A stretch of 64,000 bases of DNA from Aplysia californica (lineage: Eukaryota; Mollusca; Gastropoda; Aplysiida; Aplysiidae), in contig NW_004797751.1 of the NCBI RefSeq assembly GCF_000002075.1, positions 387,178 through 451,177 on the forward strand. Reading direction: 5' to 3'. The position numbers and the translations under genes were made by a program. Under the pieces are notes generated by a model. The model saw only the letters and a list, made by a program, of their open reading frames with translations. It did not search any database and was not told the origin of the DNA. Below, piece by piece: positions 21,601 through 32,500 of this stretch. How positions within the stretch are numbered: the stretch's first letter is position 1; each line of letters opens with the position of its first letter.

Positions 21601-21972
21601 CATGGAAAGTAAAACCTGAACCGCCAAAATAATAAGAGATCATCTGTGGCATTTAGACAAAATCCACATCTATGAAGACTATAATAATTGTTAAATAAAA
21701 ATTTTATATTTTGACCGCAGCAGTGGCAATGGGTATGAGCAGTAGTGCCGTGAGTTTCTGGCGCTAGCCCCAGTACTGGCTTACACCAAACTGAGCAAAA
21801 AGTGGGCATACATGATAAAGACGAGGAGCCTGGACATACGTTTTCGACCCCCCCCCCCCTAAATCTTTTCTTGGGGGGTGGGGGGTGGAACACGGGATAT
21901 ACAACTTTGGAGGGGTCACTTTTTTGCTTTATCTGAAAGATGGGCGTAGGAAAGCTTAAGTAGCGAATAGGC

Positions 21973-21975
<3 letters not shown>

Positions 21976-22058
<83 letters not shown>
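21976..22058. repeat. (AT)n microsatellite
   Basis: Over 40 uninterrupted AT units. Confidence 0.95.
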
Positions 22059-22060
<2 letters not shown>

Positions 22061-22481
22061 CAGAAGTTCAGAATAAACGTTTGCAAAAATAATGTAGCCT
22101 TCTAAATTTAGTATAGGCCTATTTTAATGGAAGAACTTTTAACAAAAAGGACACATTGTCGTTAACACAAAGTGCTAAGAAAAAACAACCAATATCCTAA
22201 TCTCTACTCTACCGCCTCTTCAAGTTCAGTTTGTGTGTTTCGAGAAAAATTGAAATGACATCAGACTCGAAAGAATTTTTTTAAGTTAGCCTGCTTATTT
22301 CCTACGTTTTCGTGTCTGTCTGTCTGTTTGTCTGTCTGTCTGCCCATTCTAATGACACATGCATTAGCATTATATGTCTTCTGTCTCTGCCTTCGTTCTT
22401 CCATCTTAATTGCAATGCTGTTTTAAAAAATTAATTACATTTGTTCGGGTTTGAGGAGAAAGATAGGAAGGCAGAGAGAAG

Positions 22482-22485
<4 letters not shown>

Positions 22486-22579
<94 letters not shown>

Positions 22580-22586
22580 GTGCGTG
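22486..22586. repeat. (GA)n-(TG)n compound microsatellite
   Basis: About 19 GA units run directly into about 25 TG units, the usual pattern of adjacent dinucleotide growth. Confidence 0.95.
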
Positions 22587-22733
22587 CGTGCATAAAGATG
22601 GACTCAGTTTCATTTTCGTAAAGTAGGTTTTTTCTTTGGTTTGGTTGTGAACATTATATAATTATATAGCAGTCCAGCTACAATGTGTGCTATGTCTACT
22701 CTTTGTTCATACTCTCACATTACTCTCATATGA

Positions 22734-23129
22734 TGTGAGGGAGCGTGTGAAATCAGGCACTCGTCAATATAATCAAAGTGAAAAACTGGCATTTTTCTGA
22801 AGGTTTGTGAATTTTTAAAGAATTTTTTTTTTTGGGGGGGGGGGGGGGGGTGATAATATTGCTTAAAGGCACAAAAAAGTAAATTTTCAGTTTTCACGGA
22901 CTCTCAAGCTAAGGAAATAACTAATCTTCGGCGGCCATTTTCTCACTAATTTTACATCTGAAACCAGGTGACCCCCACCTCCTTCATTCGTAAATATCTT
23001 GATTTCTATTCAAGATAGATGATTTTTTTTTCCTTTAAAGAAAGACAAATGAACAAACTTTAAGGTGGTACCAATAACTCTACATGCCCAGAAATTGACG
23101 AGAACCTGATTCCACTGCGTCGTGACACT
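22734..23129. mobile_element. TA-flanked MITE family 1, copy 2
   Basis: Left end TGTGAGGGAGCGTGTGAAAT, right end ATTCCACTGCGTCGTGACAC. The interior shares CTCTCAAGCTAAGGAAATAA and CAGGTGACCCCCACCTCCTT with the 34823 copy. A G-run lies at 22836-22850. An (AT)n follows at 23130-23155. Confidence 0.8.
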
Positions 23130-23412
23130 TATATATATATATATATATATATATAGATCTATTTGCTTTCAAATTTCATCCGACAATTTTATATCTGGTA
23201 TCAACCCCTGATTACGAGCTACAAAATGTGGTGCCTCTTTCTAGTTCATTGCACTTATCAGCAATCTTCCCAACAGTGAATAGTATATCTATGTCATTTG
23301 TTGACGGTACTCCTTGTGTTTCTTGTATGCTTTGAGATCCAGTTTCACAGATAGGCCTACATTATTATGGTTAGAGAGAAAGGTTCGTGCGGTTTCTTAG
23401 TTGAATAGAATG

Positions 23413-23540
23413 TTTTAGTAAGAGTTTTACGGCACTTGCAACTCAATTAGGTCATATAAGTACCGAAGATTAGAGGTATTACAAGAGAATAACAAACACA
23501 TAAAAGTAGGGGAGATAAGGAGCACCCGCCAACCACCCAC
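23413..23540 (-). mobile_element. SINE-A copy with internal deletion
   Basis: TAGTAAGAGTTTTACGGCAC, TTAGGTCATATAAGTACCGA, GGGGAGATAAGGAGCACCCG: the segment between the AAGG and the GCACCCGCCAACCACCC end is missing. Confidence 0.8.
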
Positions 23541-23614
23541 ATGACATCTTGTCCATCCTCAGTGTGACGTCAGCCCACCATAATTATGATGTCTAGGTCG
23601 TTTGGGTTTGTTTT

Positions 23615-23848
23615 GTTTTTTCAAATGTAGGTGTTTTTTACGCCCCTCCCCCAAATCGACACACTTTAGATTATTCAAGAGGCGGGCTTCGAACCTGCAA
23701 GTCGGGATCAGCCCCGTGCTGAGAGGGATACAACATCCCAGCAGAAAGATCGAGACACTCGATAAAAGTACTCTCCCCACTCGGGAATCGAACTCTGGTC
23801 TTTTGCGTGCGACAGCAAGACGCATATAACAGCTACAAGACAGAATAA
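23615..23848 (-). mobile_element. SINE-E copy
   Basis: GTAGGTGTTTTTTACGCCCC, GATTATTCAAGAGGCGGGCT, GCTGAGAGGGATACAACATC, GGGAATCGAACTCTGGTCTT. Full length. Confidence 0.85.
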
Positions 23849-23882
23849 TGCGTGAACTGGGTTCCTACCTCACACGACATCT

Positions 23883-24880
23883 TTAGTTTTAGTTTTAGTA
23901 GAGGTTTTACGGCACTCGCAACTGCATAAGGTCATAAAACTATGAGCGCCAGAAGATAAGAGGGAGGTGTTACAAACAAACATAAAAAAGAAGAAGGGGA
24001 GATAAGGACAGTAGATGTTTGATAGGAAAGAAGGAGCAAACCTCACAAGAGCACCAGCCAACCACTAGGGGCGGCTCGTGGGGCTAAAAAGTGGACGTGC
24101 ACAATTAAGCTATCACATGCTGAAGCTAGTCAAGGGCATAGTAAATGAGACAGTGTATAATTTAAGGATCTTTGGGTTGGTGAGGGAGGACCTCGCGCTT
24201 TTATTTTCATTTGTTTTACTTGTCGCTTTGATTTCTAGTACTAAATGTGTTTGTTAGCTAAACATCAATTTCGTTCATCCTTTGTCGGAACTGAACACTC
24301 AATTAATAACTTTCAATACTCCACTACAAAACCATTCAAAAGCACAACTCATAGGACGGTCACATTCGCCTCCCTTGGGTTCATGGTCACAGAGTCGCTT
24401 AAAATAGTGGCAAGACAGACAATGAACCAATCACAATTCACTTGAGCACTCCGCTGGATTGCTCCGGGGCTCACATAATATTGGCAAAGAATAGCGTACG
24501 GTCTATCGCGTTAATTTTTAGTTCGGCAGGAGCACATTTGAGATGTGCCAGCTTATTAATATTAATGTACCGCCAAACTCGCAACGAGTTTCGTCATCGC
24601 TTGGGTTTATAGGTCAGGTTACACTATTGAATGTCCTATTATGTTTAGCTAAAGCGCGTGGACTTTGGTATGACATAGTAGATGTTTTACGGCGCTATAG
24701 GCACAGAAATGAGTTATGGCGCAGTGAGGACCTTGTTTTGATATAATATTTGGCTAGTGTTTGTTTCTGGCTTCTTTTATTTTATTATTGTGGGTGTTTT
24801 ACGTAATCGAACAGTAAAAAATTTGGGGCGGCACTGCACGACCGTACTCTATAGACGAACCGCGCCTGCCAACCACCCAC
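23883..24880 (-). mobile_element. SINE-A copy split by a hAT-like element
   Basis: SINE-A from TTTTAGTTTTAGTAGAGGTT to CAGCCAACCAC at 24065. The terminal CCAACCACCCACT is found again at 24869 after the insertion. Confidence 0.85.
24066..24868. mobile_element. hAT-like DNA element, 803 bp
   Basis: Flanked by an exact 8-bp duplication CCAACCAC (24058-24065 and 24869-24876), which is the end of the host SINE-A. Terminal inverted repeats: left TAGGGGCGGCTCGTGG, right complement CAGGCGCGGTTCGTC. An 8-bp duplication with a CAGGGGCGG-type end is the hAT pattern. No transposase is seen in the interior, so it is a non-autonomous or decayed copy. Confidence 0.8.
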
Positions 24881-24927
24881 TCACACGACATCATCGGCCA
24901 CCCAGTTCCAGGCCTAAACGGCACACA

Positions 24928-24981
24928 TTGCTTGTGGGTGTTTTATGCCCCCATCGACACAGTTTAGATCATTTAGAGGCC
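24928..24981 (-). mobile_element. SINE-E 3' fragment
   Basis: TTGTGGGTGTTTTATGCCCC, CATCGACACAGTTTAGATCA, TTTAGAGGC, broken off where a SINE-B begins. Confidence 0.6.
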
Positions 24982-25715
24982 GGGGGCTCTCGTGGTCTAG
25001 AGGTTAAGGTGTTCGCCTCCCATTCAAATTCAATAGGTTTTGGGTTCGAATCCGGAAGGCGACGGAAAATTTTCTTTTCGAAAATGTTCTCCTTTCATAT
25101 CCTTTCCTGCTCTCCGACAATGTTCTGTCGTCTGCTTTCGTCTCAACTTTCTGCCCCCACCCCCTCACCACATCCTTTGCTCGCTCCTCTGGGCTCCTGA
25201 CTCGTTCTGCAGTCTTTCTACTGCTACTCCTTGGCTCCTTCTTACTGTGGTCTTTCAGTCGCACCCCCGATCTTCTGGTAGGAAAGATCTACACCTAGCC
25301 TTCTCGGACACGGGCGAAAAATCTCGGAGGTCCCGCGTGTAAGTTGCGCACGTTAAAGATCCCTCGGTATGTAGTCCAAAATCGATAACAGTAGGCTTTG
25401 GCCGTCACGTGGATAAAATTCAAAACTTCGTACCAACCGCCAACCGAAAACGTGGGCAGCCCGCTCATATAAACTTCTGCAGTGTCTTTCCCCGTGGTTT
25501 TATGCACCCCGCATAATTTAGCCAAATTTGATCATTAAAAAAAATGTTTGGGTATAATTTCTTATTATTTTTCTTTATCATCCTTTGTTAAAATTAACAG
25601 AATCGCATACTTTCACATTTTTGGGGCTCATTTTGAATAATTTCAAAATTTTTCTCGAATAAAACGACGAGGACAGAGTTGTGGGCGCCGCAAAACACTT
25701 TTTAAAAACAAAACA
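24982..25715 (+). mobile_element. SINE-B copy in plus orientation, interrupted
   Basis: tRNA-like head with box A TGGTCTAGAGG and box B GGTTCGAATCC, body with GGTAGGAAAGATCTACACC and GTTAAAGATCCCTCGG, then the 3' module cut at CTTCTGCAG by a MITE (25483-25675). It resumes GTTGTGGGCGCCGCAAAACA after it. Confidence 0.85.
25483..25675. mobile_element. hAT-type MITE family 2, copy 1
   Basis: 193 bp with ends TTTCCCCGTGGTTTTATGCA and ATAAAACGACGAGGACA. It matches the copies at 27901 and 30434 throughout. Inserted in a SINE-B 3' module. Confidence 0.8.
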
Positions 25716-26204
25716 AGTAGATTACATACTAATGACAGAAAAAAAACAAGAGCTGCCTCTGCATTTTAAAGCCACAGTTTATTTTCAATCGAACCATTCT
25801 TAACCCTTCCTTTCAATCAGAAAAAAAGACAAAACCCAACATAATTTGGCATCATAATGCAAGCATCTTTTCTGCCATATGTTGCTGTAATTAAGGCATT
25901 GGAAGAAAACTGGAAAGAAATTGTTTGGGAACCAAACCAAATCATGAGAATTTTTGGAATACATAATTTACAGCACAGTGCACGAAAGGCCAAACTTAGC
26001 CTCACACAAGTAGCATACAAATGCACAGAGGGAAACAAAAGTATGGGAAATTAAATTTAAAAAGCCATTGCAACCACCATAAACATACACAACGAGAAAC
26101 ATTTCTTTATCATAAGCTCAGACTCAGTCAGACGCTGACATACAACTCAACTGTTTTTGTTTCGTTTTGGTTTGTTTTGTTTGTTTATTGTTGTTTTTTA
26201 ATTT
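25716..26204. other. Intergenic, nothing recognised
   Basis: AT-rich single-copy DNA. The frame near 25817-26054 has no family features. Confidence 0.4.
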
Positions 26205-26435
26205 ATTGTAGTTATTAATGTACACGTTTTTACACCCTAATCAACACAATTAAGATTATTTAGGGGGCGGACGTCCGATAGCCTGCCTGCCATGGCCAAC
26301 CAGTAGTGACAAGGACACGTACAACATCCCAGCAGAAAGACCAAGACACCCAATAAAAAGTTCTCCACACCTGGGATTCGAACTCGGGTCTCCTGTGTGC
26401 AACAGCGAAGCACCTAATCGCTACACCACAGATGT
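26205..26435 (-). mobile_element. SINE-E copy
   Basis: Minus strand: head GTGTAGCGATTAGGTGCTTC, box B GAGTTCGAATCCC, body TCTTGGTCTTTCTGCTGGGA, 3' end AATCTTAATTGTGTTGATTA. Full length. Confidence 0.85.
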
Positions 26436-26436
26436 A

Positions 26437-26620
26437 TAGTTTAGTTTTAGTAAGATTTTTACGGCACTTGCAACACAATTAGGTCATACATAAGTGCCGA
26501 AGAATAGAAGTGTTATAAGAGAGTAACAAACACAAAAAAGAATGAGGAGAGACAAGGACGATAGGTGTTTGATAGGAAAGAAGAAGAAACCACACCAGAG
26601 CACCCGTCAACCACCTGCCA
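26437..26620 (-). mobile_element. SINE-A copy
   Basis: TAAGATTTTTACGGCACTTG, ATTAGGTCATACATAAGTGC, GATAGGTGTTTGATAGGAAA, ending CACCCGTCAACCACC. Lies directly beside the SINE-E head. Confidence 0.85.
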
Positions 26621-27096
26621 CCACAGATGCTGGAGTACAACTCCAACACATAGTTTGTTCGAGTAAAGAAAAGCACAACACAGCACAATAATGGACATCT
26701 CAGCGTTGGGGGGCAAAAGTACGAGTCTTGAAAGATTTCACACCTAGTCACACCTAGTCCACAGTGTTGGGGTCACTACAGTCGGAACATGTCCATCTCT
26801 GCCCCCCCCCCTCCCTCCCTCTTCAGGATTCATCCCAGAGTCTGTCTGCTTAAAGTCCCCATCATAATCTGGTTAGAGATCCGTGGGACTGGTCCGACTT
26901 GAAAGACTGAAAGACAGAAACAACAGAGGGGCAGTCAAGAAGTAGATCTAGGACCTATTAAAGTAGCGCCCTCCAACCACCTGCTCCAAAACACACAAAG
27001 GACAAACTGGTGGTGAGGTAGAGGAAGGAAAACAGTCCCAATGTGTCAGGATTCTCACAACAAGTACTTTATCCTATCTGTTTTAGTAAGGTTTTT
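26621..27096. other. Intergenic with family F fragment
   Basis: 26630-26700 resembles 38448-38520 (both with GTTTGTTCGAGTA and AGAAAAGCAC, CACAATAATGG). Family F motifs lie at 26890-26990 on minus. A C-run is at 26804-26812. Confidence 0.4.
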
Positions 27097-27283
27097 AAAA
27101 TAGTTTTAGTAAGAGTTTTACGGCACTTGTAACACAATAAGGTCATAGGGCCTATAAGTGCCGAAGATTTGAGGTATTACAAGAGAGTAAAAAACATAAA
27201 ACAGGAGGAAAGATCTGGACGAAAGATGTCTGATAGGAAAGAAGGAGCAAACCACACCAGAGCACCCGCCAACCACCCACTAA
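27097..27283 (-). mobile_element. SINE-A copy
   Basis: TTTAGTAAGAGTTTTACGGC, ATAAGGTCATAGGGCCTATA, GATAGGAAAGAAGGAGCAAA, ending CCCGCCAACCACCCACT. Confidence 0.85.
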
Positions 27284-27284
27284 T

Positions 27285-27660
27285 AAGGTTATACAACTCT
27301 CGCGACTACATACTGCTTAAGGTTATACTTTGAGCGCCAAGGGGTGGATGCCAACAGAGAAGTCCATATACAGGGAATCAGGCTTACTCTGCTCACCTGT
27401 CTTGCCTCAACAGCACAAAGTCTATCAAGGCATACCGGAAAAAGCAGTTCAAAAGAGAGAGTTAACTAACATACAAAAGAAGTACATGTAGAGAAAAAAT
27501 GATGATAGTGCCCCCTATGTTGTTCAAAAAAACAGAATGAGCATGACATTGATAACTCAGCCAATTTACAATTCTCATGGCACAAGAACATGTCAATACC
27601 ACCCTCCCCCTTTCGGGAATGGCCTAAAGACACTTTAGTCCGTAACGCTGCCCGGGGAGG
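27285..27660 (-). mobile_element. SINE-C copy
   Basis: AAGGTTATACTTTGAGCGCC, AAGGGGTGGATGCCAACAGA, CAGGCTTACTCTGCTCACCT, CCCCTTTCGGGAATGGCCTA. Directly after a SINE-A in the same orientation. Confidence 0.7.
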
Positions 27661-27900
27661 GGGGGGGGAGACTTTGTCCTATAGATTTCTTGCTAGAACA
27701 CTTTGCCAGATTCTGCGCAATCCCCTTCATGCAGAACTTTTCCTGCATAATGGTCTTCCAAATCCGAATCGTCAGATTTGTTTGGTTAAAGAAAAGCATA
27801 GCGTCGTTCAGTGTTGGGGAAAAGTAAGACAGGCACACAAAAACAGCAGAGGGAAAGTAATAATAATAGCTCGTCTGTGAATGTCTGACAATGACCAATA

Positions 27901-28079
27901 TGTCTCCCGTGGTTTTATGCACCCCACATAATTTAGCAAAATTTGATCATTTTTTGCATAATTTCTTATTATTTTCCTTCATCATTCTTTGTTAAAATTA
28001 ACAGAATCGCATAATTTCACATTTTTTTGTCTCAGTTCGCATAATTTCAGAATTTTTCTTGCATAAAACGACGGGGACA
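27901..28079. mobile_element. hAT-type MITE family 2, copy 2
   Basis: 179 bp with ends TGTCTCCCGTGGTTTTATGC and GCATAAAACGACGGGGACA (near-perfect inverted repeats). Flanked by GACCAATA and GGCCAATA, an 8-bp target duplication with one change, which supports hAT mobilisation. Confidence 0.85.
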
Positions 28080-28149
28080 GGCCAATAAATCTGCAGAGGA
28101 ACATATTTCTCTTCCAAAATTGCAGAATTTGAAGAATTCATTGTTGTGA

Positions 28150-28380
28150 TTGACTTGTGGTTTCTGCTGTAGCCCATGAGACCAATTATGACAGAGAAAA
28201 GTTTGCCACATTTTGAACATTTAAAGGCTCCACTTCTTCTTTGGGATATGAGCAGCTTATGGGCTTCTCTACTGGCCATTTACGGGCTTTTCTCTGGGTT
28301 TCAGCATTAGAGAGAAGCCCACAAGCTGCACGTAGAGGGAAAGTAAATGAGTAGGATCTACCAGGGGCGCCCTCCAAAAG
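28150..28380 (-). pseudogene. LINE-like C-terminal remnant with zinc-finger knuckle
   Basis: Minus strand near 28150-28225 codes FKCSKCGKLFSVIIGLMGYS RNHKS, written here in two parts. This fits the C-x2-C...IGL...H-x-R-x-H tail found at the end of many LINE reverse transcriptase proteins, with Tyr where the first His is expected. Another frame just upstream codes ETQRKARK, also typical of that tail, so a frameshift separates the parts. It is a decayed fragment and no reverse transcriptase domain remains. Confidence 0.4.
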
Positions 28381-28595
28381 GTGACAAAGTGAGATTATAC
28401 ATTCTGATAGTAGCTCTCTAGTAGTGACAGACCCAACGACCTTACTTAGAATAACGTCTTTGGATAGAATTCAGCTCTTCAACTGAAAGATGATTTTAGT
28501 AGCGTTGTACCGGAGACAGTATAAACAAATAATATTAAAATTGAAAACAACAAGCTTCAGCAAATTTCTTATTCGTACAGAACATGCACACGTGT

Positions 28596-28597
<2 letters not shown>

Positions 28598-28642
<45 letters not shown>

Positions 28643-28762
28643 TACACACACATCACAGCCCCNNNNNNNNNNNNNNNNNNNNNNNNNNNNNNNNNNNNNN
28701 NNNNNNNNNNNNNNNNNNNNNNNNNNNNNNNNNNNNNNNNNNNNNNNNNNNNNNNNNNNNNN

Positions 28763-28793
<31 letters not shown>
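28598..28793. repeat. (CA)n microsatellite containing a 100-N gap
   Basis: CA repeats on both sides of the run of N at 28663-28762. The gap is probably an assembly failure in the microsatellite. Confidence 0.95.
28663..28762. other. Assembly gap of 100 N
   Basis: Exactly 100 N inside a CA microsatellite; true size unknown. Confidence 0.98.
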
Positions 28794-28797
<4 letters not shown>

Positions 28798-28799
28798 TA

Positions 28800-29300
28800 C
28801 CCACCACAGAATGAACCTACGACATCCTCGTAAGTTAAAAAATTATACACTCCAATCAATAAAAATAAATAAATACAGTAAATGCAAGCACATTATATTT
28901 TTGAATGAAAATTATGTAAGTTAAAGCATAGAAAGGGGTAGGTAACTACAGCAGTTCATCAAGCGCTATAATTAATCTATTGGGAAATTTTCACACATAT
29001 GATATTCTATCAGTATCATATTTCATCACAAGTGTGTATATATATAGCTCTATATATTATATCTTCTAACATAAGAACAAAGACCCTGAAAGAGCAAATG
29101 AACACCACTGACTTAGTAGACCTCTACCACTATCCCTATCATCATTCAGAGACTAAAGACTAGCAGAAATATCTTTCTGAAAATATAATTTAGTAAACTA
29201 GATGCCCAAAGACAGGTCATTATAAATTCCATGTACATGTAGTAATATTGCTGCTCATTTATATTATGTATGTGATTGTAAGCCTACTTGTGTGTGCACG
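28800..29300. other. Intergenic, nothing recognised
   Basis: AT-rich single-copy sequence. Confidence 0.4.
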
Positions 29301-29302
29301 TG

Positions 29303-29315
29303 TGTACGTGTGTTT

Positions 29316-29355
<40 letters not shown>

Positions 29356-29445
29356 GTGTGTGTGTGTACTCGTGGTGGAACACCAAACCAATGTACCAGG
29401 ATCTGGACAATAAAGATGTATCTTATCTTATCTTATCTTATTTTA
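29303..29445 (+). repeat. (TG)n followed by a LINE-like 3' tail
   Basis: After (TG)n at 29303-29368 comes GGATCTGGACAATAAAGATG and four TATCT-type units (TATCTTATCTTATCTTA). A polyadenylation-like AATAAA followed by short pentamer repeats is typical of RTE or CR1-like LINE tails. Only the tail is recognisable. Confidence 0.5.
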
Positions 29446-29774
29446 TGATTAGAGTTCAGTATTGATGAAATGGACAAACTAAAACTGCCATTTTTCACAT
29501 ATTAACAAACATCAGTGATCGTAGTTTGCCACTTGTTTTGTTTCCCTTCATTCAAAAACCCTACTACATTGTTCTGGTCGTTCCACATCACCTATCTGTT
29601 CAAGTTCTCTGGGGAAGTCATTCTTGGTCTTCCTTTGCCTCTTTTGTCTTTTAGCTTTTTTCAGTGAGGGCAAAATGGTTAAGGCCTTAATGATAATGTC
29701 TATTCAACTACAAGAAAAAGAAATCTGCTGGCAAACAGTACATTCCTGATAATCTGTTTTTAAATGAAGATGTA

Positions 29775-30258
29775 CAGTCAACTCAAACCTTGTCATACTG
29801 TCACCCTTGGAACGGGCATGAAGTTGGCTAAACAGCAGGGACTGATGGTTCAACGGGGTTCCCCTGTTGTATAGCCCTCACTGCCCGACGTAAGGAACAT
29901 GATCTGTGTTTGAAAAGTGTCTTTTTCTTGGTGACTGATAGAATCTATACATGTTGTACATGCACAAGTATTCACAGTCGAGAGTCTTCTCTCTCTCTCT
30001 CTCTCTATTTCTATGTCTTTCTAGAGGGAGAAAGATTATCAAGTAGCCAACCAGTGGGTATTGTATACCGTGTTCTGGCGGTTTAGTTTTAGTAAGAGTT
30101 TTACGGCACTTGCAACACGATAAGGTCATATAAGTGCCGAGGATTAGAGGTGTTACAAGACAGTAACATACACCAAAAAAAGGAGGTGGAGAGGTAAATT
30201 TGCATCAATAAAATAAGGACTGTACAACTAAAGACAATTGGCGGTGTGAAGACGAAAA

Positions 30259-30297
<39 letters not shown>

Positions 30298-30378
30298 CAT
30301 TCCTTTTCAAACATTGGCAAAACGTGGCAGTAAACGGGGCCGGCGGTACAAACGGGGCGGTACAACGAGGTTTGACTG
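29775..30378. mobile_element. TA-type (Tc1/mariner/pogo-like) element with nested SINE-A
   Basis: Left end TA then CAGTCAACTCAAACCTTGTC; right end ACAACGAGGTTTGACTG then TA. The TA duplication and inverted ends fit the Tc1/mariner/pogo group. A SINE-A (30082-30195) and (AT)n (30261-30295) lie inside. Confidence 0.7.
30082..30195 (-). mobile_element. SINE-A copy, truncated
   Basis: TTTAGTAAGAGTTTTACGGC, GATAAGGTCATATAAGTGCC, GTAACATACACCAAAAAAAG, then lost. Nested in a TA-type element. Confidence 0.8.
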
Positions 30379-30394
30379 TATGTCTACATTCTCA

Positions 30395-30770
30395 TCAAGA
30401 CAAATCAAATCACTTCAGTGGCGGGCTCTAACCTGTCCCCGAGGTTTTAGGTACCCCGAATAATTTAGGAAAATTTTGTCAATTTTTGCATAATTTCTGA
30501 TTATTTTCGTGTGTCATTCTTTATTAAAATTAACAGAATCGCATAATTTCACTTTGTTGAGCTAAGTTTGCATAATTTCATAATTTTTTTGTGTGCATAA
30601 AACTGTGGGGACAGTTTAACCTGCCTGTCAGAGCCAATCCATGACTGAGAGGGATAAAATATCCCTACAGAAAGACCAAAACACTCGATAAAAATTCTGT
30701 CACATCAGGGAATCGCTCTCAGGTCCCCTATGTGTGGCAGTAAAGCACCAAACTGCTGCACCACAAATGC
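30395..30770 (-). mobile_element. SINE-E copy split by a MITE
   Basis: AAGTGGCGGG-type CAGTGGCGGGCTCTAACC on one side, TAACCTGCCTGTCAGAGCC, GAGAGGGATAAAATATCCC and head complement GGAATCGCTCTCAGGTCCC on the other side of the insertion. Confidence 0.8.
30434..30613. mobile_element. hAT-type MITE family 2, copy 3
   Basis: 180 bp, ends TGTCCCCGAGGTTTTAGGTA and GCATAAAACTGTGGGGACA, flanked by CTCTAACC and GTTTAACC (6 of 8 bases agree). Inserted in a SINE-E. Confidence 0.8.
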
Positions 30771-31365
30771 GCTCTGGTGAAGTAAAACTTCTCAAATCAA
30801 CCACTCAGTAAACATTGTTATATTTTGACTTCGCCATTCTTTATAAAAAAGCAGCAAAGCCAATAGTAAGAAGAAAAAAATAACCCAAAAGCAAATCTAA
30901 GGGATCAAATTAAATTTCAGTTGTTGTATGAAAACATATCCAAGGGAGAAAAAAAGCTGAAGTCATCACAATACAGCTCCTGAGACGGCTAACTTTATCA
31001 AAATGTCAACATCAAACCATCACACAATTTAATTAATATAATAGTTTCATTTGAGGAAAGAGAAGCACATTGACACAGTCCTTTACAGAGACAGGAAAAA
31101 GGAAGAAAGTCGATAGACAGAAAAAAAAGGGAGGACGAAGAAGACCAAACCAATTTCAACCTTCAGCAACCAGCATAACACACGGAACTCATGGTATGTA
31201 ATAGTAATATTGAATGCACATTCAAATAAAATTCTGTCGTAATCTTACACTCATTCAAACGTTAGCTTGACATTCTTTTGATATCTCAAGCTCTAGCACC
31301 TATTTCTTTTGAATTCAAAGTGTACCGGTATACATAAACTATCTTTGCTTCAGAAAATATTGTTT
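30771..31365. other. Intergenic, nothing recognised
   Basis: AT-rich single-copy sequence. Confidence 0.4.
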
Positions 31366-31367
31366 TA

Positions 31368-31543
31368 AAAGTAAGCATTTTACAGCACTTGCAACACAGT
31401 GAGGTCATCTATATAAAATACCGAATATTAGAGATGTTACAAGAAAGTAACAAACACTAAAAAGAAGGAGATATAAGGACGATAGATATTTGATAGGAAA
31501 GAATGAGCAAACCACACCAGAGCGCACGCCAACCACCCACAGA
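31368..31543 (-). mobile_element. SINE-A copy
   Basis: AAGCATTTTACAGCACTTGC, AGTGAGGTCATCTATATAAA, GATAGATATTTGATAGGAAA, ending GCACGCCAACCACCCAC. Confidence 0.8.
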
Positions 31544-31711
31544 AAATATTGTAATGATTCTCTCCTTTTCGCACAATGATGTAATAACAATATATCAGTG
31601 AACAACTTCATAATTCCATCAATGATCAGATTACTATCAGCGAAATGCACTCGAGGAAGTTGATTCTTTTACTTACTTAAGAAGATTTAATATATATACA
31701 GTTAGGGGAAC

Positions 31712-31713
<2 letters not shown>

Positions 31714-31776
<63 letters not shown>
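31714..31776. repeat. (AT)n microsatellite
   Basis: About 31 AT units. Confidence 0.95.
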
Positions 31777-31780
<4 letters not shown>

Positions 31781-32235
31781 AACTAGAAACATGGCGACTT
31801 ACAAAACAAACTTCTTATAAGCTACAGGCATTTGTCAACAGCTACTTAAGTAAGAAAAATCCCAACAATTTAGACACCATAAGAACCGAACAACCATGAG
31901 AGCAAACACATCAACAGAAAATAGGAGCAGTATAGCACGGATAGGTCAAACACAAAAGACTCGAAATCACGCATCCGTCGAACTGTGCCTGCGGTCCCGG
32001 GGTTGTTTTTTTCCCTTCTTTATCTTTGAAAGATATCCCTCGAACTATGGATCCCTCGAACTACCGAGGCCGGTCCCTACGAATTTAAGCTATCCATGTT
32101 AGAATGTATATTAGAAATCAGAAAGCGAAAATGGAGGTAGATTGGACACACATTGAGAAAACCCAAAACAAACATTTTCCACCATGCCTTACAATGGAAT
32201 CCATGAGGTAAAAATAAGAGAAAGAAAGGAAAGTC
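31777..32235. other. Intergenic, weak repeat traces
   Basis: Near 32025-32090 CCCTCGAACTATGGATCCCT and ACCGAGGCCGGTCCCTACGA look like the terminal part of a TIR element, but no partner end is found. Confidence 0.3.
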
Positions 32236-32500
32236 ATGGTCGCTTATAAGGACAAGCGGGCTAACCCAGATCTTGGGGGTTTCCAGAAATCTTGACCTGC
32301 ACCAAAAGTGGCGATTGCCCTACCTGCGTGAGAAGTTTGGTTTCATTAGAGTTGGAGTGTATATTTGTAAGTTATAGAGAGAACTCTACTTGTATTTTAA
32401 AGAAACTGAACAAGGGGCAAAAACTTTACCTTCCATTTTCTCAAAAGAGCATTTTTCGGGAGAGTCCCTTTGTGCTTAAAAGCAACCAAATATACTTGGG
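32236..32500 (+). repeat. Dispersed repeat R1, copy 1
   Basis: GGTCGCTTATAAGGACAAGC, GGGCTAACCCAGATCTTGGG, CATTTTTCGGGAGAGTCCCT. Matches 33679-33937 over about 260 bp in the same orientation. Confidence 0.8.

Larger units (their letters stand above)
21526..22730. other. Upstream of PSMA2
   Basis: No exon recognised. Contains a C-run (21848-21859), (AT)n at 21976-22058 and a (GA)n-(TG)n compound microsatellite at 22486-22575. Confidence 0.6.

Noticed and set aside
24982-25070. tRNA-like sequence with box A and box B.
   Set aside because: It does not close into a complete cloverleaf with acceptor stem and belongs to the SINE-B head; the same holds for the SINE-E heads.
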